From: Aquabacter cavernae
GTDB taxonomy: Bacteria; Pseudomonadota; Alphaproteobacteria; Rhizobiales; Xanthobacteraceae
NCBI RefSeq assembly: GCF_003993795.1
Contig: NZ_RWKV01000016.1
Span: forward strand, 248,001-312,000
Length of the DNA stretch: 64,000 nucleotides
Direction of reading: 5' to 3'
Shown here one piece after another: positions 61,808 through 64,000 of this stretch (the stretch's first letter is position 1; each line of letters begins with the position of its first letter). Position numbers and translations under genes: made by a program. Below the pieces are notes generated by a model. That model saw nothing but the letters and a program-made list of their open reading frames with translations, made no database searches and was not told where the DNA came from.

Positions 61808-62658
61808 TCCGGGAAGGTCACGAGCCGGGCGACGGCCGCGAGGATCTGGTCCAGCACCATGCCCGTGACCCCGATGATGAGGATCGCGATGATCACGTTG
61901 GTGATGGACAGGTTGTTCCACTCGTTCCAGACGAAGTAGCCGATGCCGGTACCCCCCACGAGCATCTCCGCCGCCACGATCACCAGCCAGGCGATGCCGA
62001 TGGAGATGCGCATGCCGGTGAGGATGGTGGGCGCCGCCGCCGGCAGGATCACCGTGAAGGCGCGCTTCAGCGGCCCCACTTCCAGGGTGCGGGCGACATT
62101 CAGCCATTCCTTGCGCACGCTCGCCACGCCGAACGCCGTATTCAGCAGCATCGGCCAGACCGAGCAGATGAAGATGACGAAGATGGCCGAGATGCCGGAA
62201 TCCTTGATGGTGTAGAGGGCGAGCGGCATCCAGGCCAAAGGCGAGATGGGTTTCAGCACCTGGATGAAGGGATCGAGCGCCCGGCTCATGAGGGCGGACA
62301 TGCCGATGAGGAAGCCCAGCGGCACCGCCACCAGCACCGCGATGGCATAGCCCAGCAGCACCCGGCCCAGCGAATAGGCCAGCTGGATGCCGATGCCCTT
62401 GTCGTTCGGCCCCTTGTCGTAGAAGGGATCGGACAGCATCTTCATGAGCGCGCCGCCCACATCCAGCGGGCTCGGCATGGCCGACTTGCCGGTGGTGGCG
62501 GTGAGGCCCATCAGCTTGGCATATTCGGGGTCCATTCCGGCGGGAAGCCCGCCGGACGTACCGCCGAACCCCGCCGTGGCGCCCTGCCAGACCAGCAGGA
62601 AGGCCGCCAGCAGCAGGAAGGACACCAAGGCGGCGCGGAGGTTGAGACTGGTGGCCAT
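61804..62658 (-). CDS. cynB: nitrate/cyanate-type ABC transporter permease
   Basis: A 284-residue binding-protein-dependent permease, six helices after a signal-anchor-like N-terminus. The EAA loop region is '[20 protein letters not shown]' with '[20 protein letters not shown]'. The N-terminal loop ('[20 protein letters not shown]') is longer than in TauC/SsuC and matches the NrtB/CynB form. It starts 3 bp after the substrate-binding gene and overlaps the ATPase gene. Confidence 0.92.
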   Translation of the reverse strand: MATSLNLRAALVSFLLLAAFLLVWQGATAGFGGTSGGLPAGMDPEYAKLMGLTATTGKSAMPSPLDVGGALMKMLSDPFYDKGPNDKGIGIQLAYSLGRVLLGYAIAVLVAVPLGFLIGMSALMSRALDPFIQVLKPISPLAWMPLALYTIKDSGISAIFVIFICSVWPMLLNTAFGVASVRKEWLNVARTLEVGPLKRAFTVILPAAAPTILTGMRISIGIAWLVIVAAEMLVGGTGIGYFVWNEWNNLSITNVIIAILIIGVTGMVLDQILAAVARLVTFPE

Positions 62659-62661
62659 GGG

Positions 62662-64000
62662 TCAGGTCCGCTTGATGGCGAAGCTGTCCACATAGGCTTC
62701 GGGCTTGGACGGATCGAACGGCTTGCCCATCACCACGATGGTCTTGGTGGGCGCGGGCGGGGTCATCCCCATGTCCTGCATCACCTTCGCGCACTCGGTG
62801 GCGAGGAACACCTGCTTGGCGATGCCGGCATAGTCCACATCGCCCTTCACCTGTCCCCAGCGCTTCATCTGGGTGAGGATCCAGATGGCGAAGGAATCGT
62901 AGGGGAAGGGCTCGAAGGCGACGCGGTTCGGGTCCTTCTTGATGTTGCCGAGGCCGTCCGCATAGGTGCCCGTGAGCACCTGGTCGAGCACCGTGACCGG
63001 CGCGTTCAGATAGTTTGCGGGGGCGATGACTTCCGCGATCTGCTTGCGGTTCTCCGGCTTCTGGGCATAGGCGCTGGCATCGATGATGGCGCGCAGCAGG
63101 GCCGCATAGGTGTTGGGATTGGCGGTGACGAATTCCTTGCTGGCCGTGAACGAGCAGCAGGGATGGCCGTCCCAGATCTCCTTGGAGAGGATGTCGATGA
63201 AGCCCACCCCGTCATAGACGGCGCGCTGGGCGATATTGTCGGGGGCGAGGAAGCCGTCGATATTCTCGGCGCGCAGGTTGGCGACCATTTCCGGCGGGGG
63301 CACGGAGCGCAGCTGAACGTCCGTGTCGGGATCCAGGCCGTTCTGCGCGAGATAGTAGCGCAGCAGGTAATTGTGCATGGAATAGTCGAAGGGAATGGCG
63401 AACTTCATCCCCTTCCAGTCCTTGGGATTGCGCCGGTCCTTGTGCTTCATGGCCAGGGTGATGGCCTGCCCGTTGATGTTCTCGATGGCCGGCACCGAGA
63501 AGGGGATCGGGGTCGATCCGAGGCCCATCGAGATGGCGATGGGCATGGGCGAGAGCATGTGGGAGGCGTCGTATTCCTTGTTGATGGTCTTGTCGCGGAT
63601 CACCGCCCAGCCGGCGGTCTTCACCACGTCCACATTCAGGCCCTGCTTGGAATAGAAGCCGAGCGGATGGGCCATGATGATGGGGGTGGCGCAGGTGATC
63701 GGGATGAAGCCGACCTTCAGGTCCTTCTTCTCCAGCGCGCCGGACCCTTGGGCAAAGGCGTCGGTGACGCTGCCCAGCGGCAGGAACTGGGACACGGCGG
63801 CGAGCGCCGTGGCGGAGCCCACCGTCTTCAGGAAGGCGCGGCGGGTGGGGGTGTGCGGGAACACCGCGCGCATGACCGCCGTCTCGACGAAGCTGGAATA
63901 GCGCTCGTCCTCGCTGCCCGTCACCTTGCAGGCGAAGTCGTGCTCGCTTTGGGAGGCATGCTCGCCGCACGAGCAGCCCGAAGAGATGCCGGAACCGCGC
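62662..64000 (-). CDS. cynA: CmpA/NrtA/CynA-type ABC transporter substrate-binding protein, 5' end beyond the window
   Basis: At least 446 residues are visible. The frame is open to the right edge and the extra N-terminal ~25 residues ('[20 protein letters not shown]') look like the Cys-rich leader of homologues, so the true start is probably outside. A GTG at 63924 is only a fallback. The Tat signal '[18 protein letters not shown]' and the binding domain ('[20 protein letters not shown]', '[20 protein letters not shown]') follow. The family binds nitrate, nitrite, bicarbonate or cyanate; the adjacent cynS points to cyanate. Confidence 0.88.
   Translation of the reverse strand, partial: RGSGISSGCSCGEHASQSEHDFACKVTGSEDERYSSFVETAVMRAVFPHTPTRRAFLKTVGSATALAAVSQFLPLGSVTDAFAQGSGALEKKDLKVGFIPITCATPIIMAHPLGFYSKQGLNVDVVKTAGWAVIRDKTINKEYDASHMLSPMPIAISMGLGSTPIPFSVPAIENINGQAITLAMKHKDRRNPKDWKGMKFAIPFDYSMHNYLLRYYLAQNGLDPDTDVQLRSVPPPEMVANLRAENIDGFLAPDNIAQRAVYDGVGFIDILSKEIWDGHPCCSFTASKEFVTANPNTYAALLRAIIDASAYAQKPENRKQIAEVIAPANYLNAPVTVLDQVLTGTYADGLGNIKKDPNRVAFEPFPYDSFAIWILTQMKRWGQVKGDVDYAGIAKQVFLATECAKVMQDMGMTPPAPTKTIVVMGKPFDPSKPEAYVDSFAIKRT

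Overview
The window is a 64 kb, very GC-rich chromosomal segment of an alphaproteobacterium in the order Hyphomicrobiales (Rhizobiales). The best guess is the Xanthobacteraceae (Xanthobacter/Azorhizobium/Ancylobacter-like), but the genus is inferred and not proven. Support comes from the split Fo operon with b and b' subunits, single-domain CpdR, a PraR-type regulator beside metK, CobS/CobT cobaltochelatase subunits, SuhB-family sRNAs beside hisN, a ROSE-type thermometer, and dispersed palindromic repeats of types common in this order. No rRNA, tRNA, CRISPR array, transposase, integrase or prophage gene was found. Almost everything looks vertically inherited.

Layout, left to right. (1) 1-8.1 kb, minus strand: the 5' part of a heparinase II/III family gene, rsmB, the heat-shock protease htpX with a sigma-32-like promoter, a 131-bp tandem repeat array, a degenerate DUF459 SGNH protein, and the Fo operon atpI-atpB-atpE-atpF'-atpF with a strong promoter. 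(2) 8.3-16.6 kb: smc, a CnoX-like thioredoxin-TPR protein, a Lon-N protein, a small membrane protein head-to-head with an RluD-type pseudouridine synthase, rpoH and cpdR. (3) 16.9-22.2 kb: an N-formylglutamate amidohydrolase-like gene, two tandem SuhB/MmgR-like sRNAs, hisN, a VOC protein, an alpha/beta hydrolase, a small secreted protein, and an hsp20 gene with a sigma-32-like promoter and a ROSE leader.

(4) 22.4-34.3 kb: the conserved housekeeping block nfu-tsaB-rimI-mur/fur-plsC-miaB-phoH-ybeY-corC-lnt-praR-metK-trmB. (5) 34.3-38.8 kb: an orphan small protein, repeats, and a sitABCD-type manganese/iron ABC transporter behind a palindromic operator candidate. A Mur/Fur regulator that could act on it lies about 10 kb upstream. 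(6) 38.8-45.6 kb: a singlet-oxygen/lipid-stress island. ECF sigma factor RpoE, anti-sigma ChrR and a DUF1295 protein are divergent from a flavin amine oxidase, DUF1365 and cyclopropane-fatty-acid synthase operon. A DUF2177 gene sits nearby. Three promoter-like sites share the form (T/G)GATCC-N17-GTA.

(7) 45.6-52.1 kb: kdsD, an unusual basic-tail/pentad-repeat protein, a YbbP-YbbA-TesA-type module and an outer-membrane-like protein. (8) 52.3-60.2 kb: a Bax-inhibitor-1 membrane protein, a GNAT acetyltransferase, an LprI-like protein, queC-bolA, a J-domain protein with a Cys/His N-terminus, cobS-cobT and an esterase-like phytase. (9) 60.2-64 kb: an inverted repeat pair, then a cyanate module on the minus strand (substrate-binding protein, permease, ATPase, cyanase cynS).

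No wholly new multi-gene system is evident. The most rewarding material is regulatory: paired SuhB-type sRNAs, the back-to-back RpoE promoters that define a local regulon, the ROSE leader, and the tandem array abutting the htpX promoter. Two protein curiosities also stand out: an SGNH protein missing its catalytic Ser and His, and a ten-pentad repeat protein.
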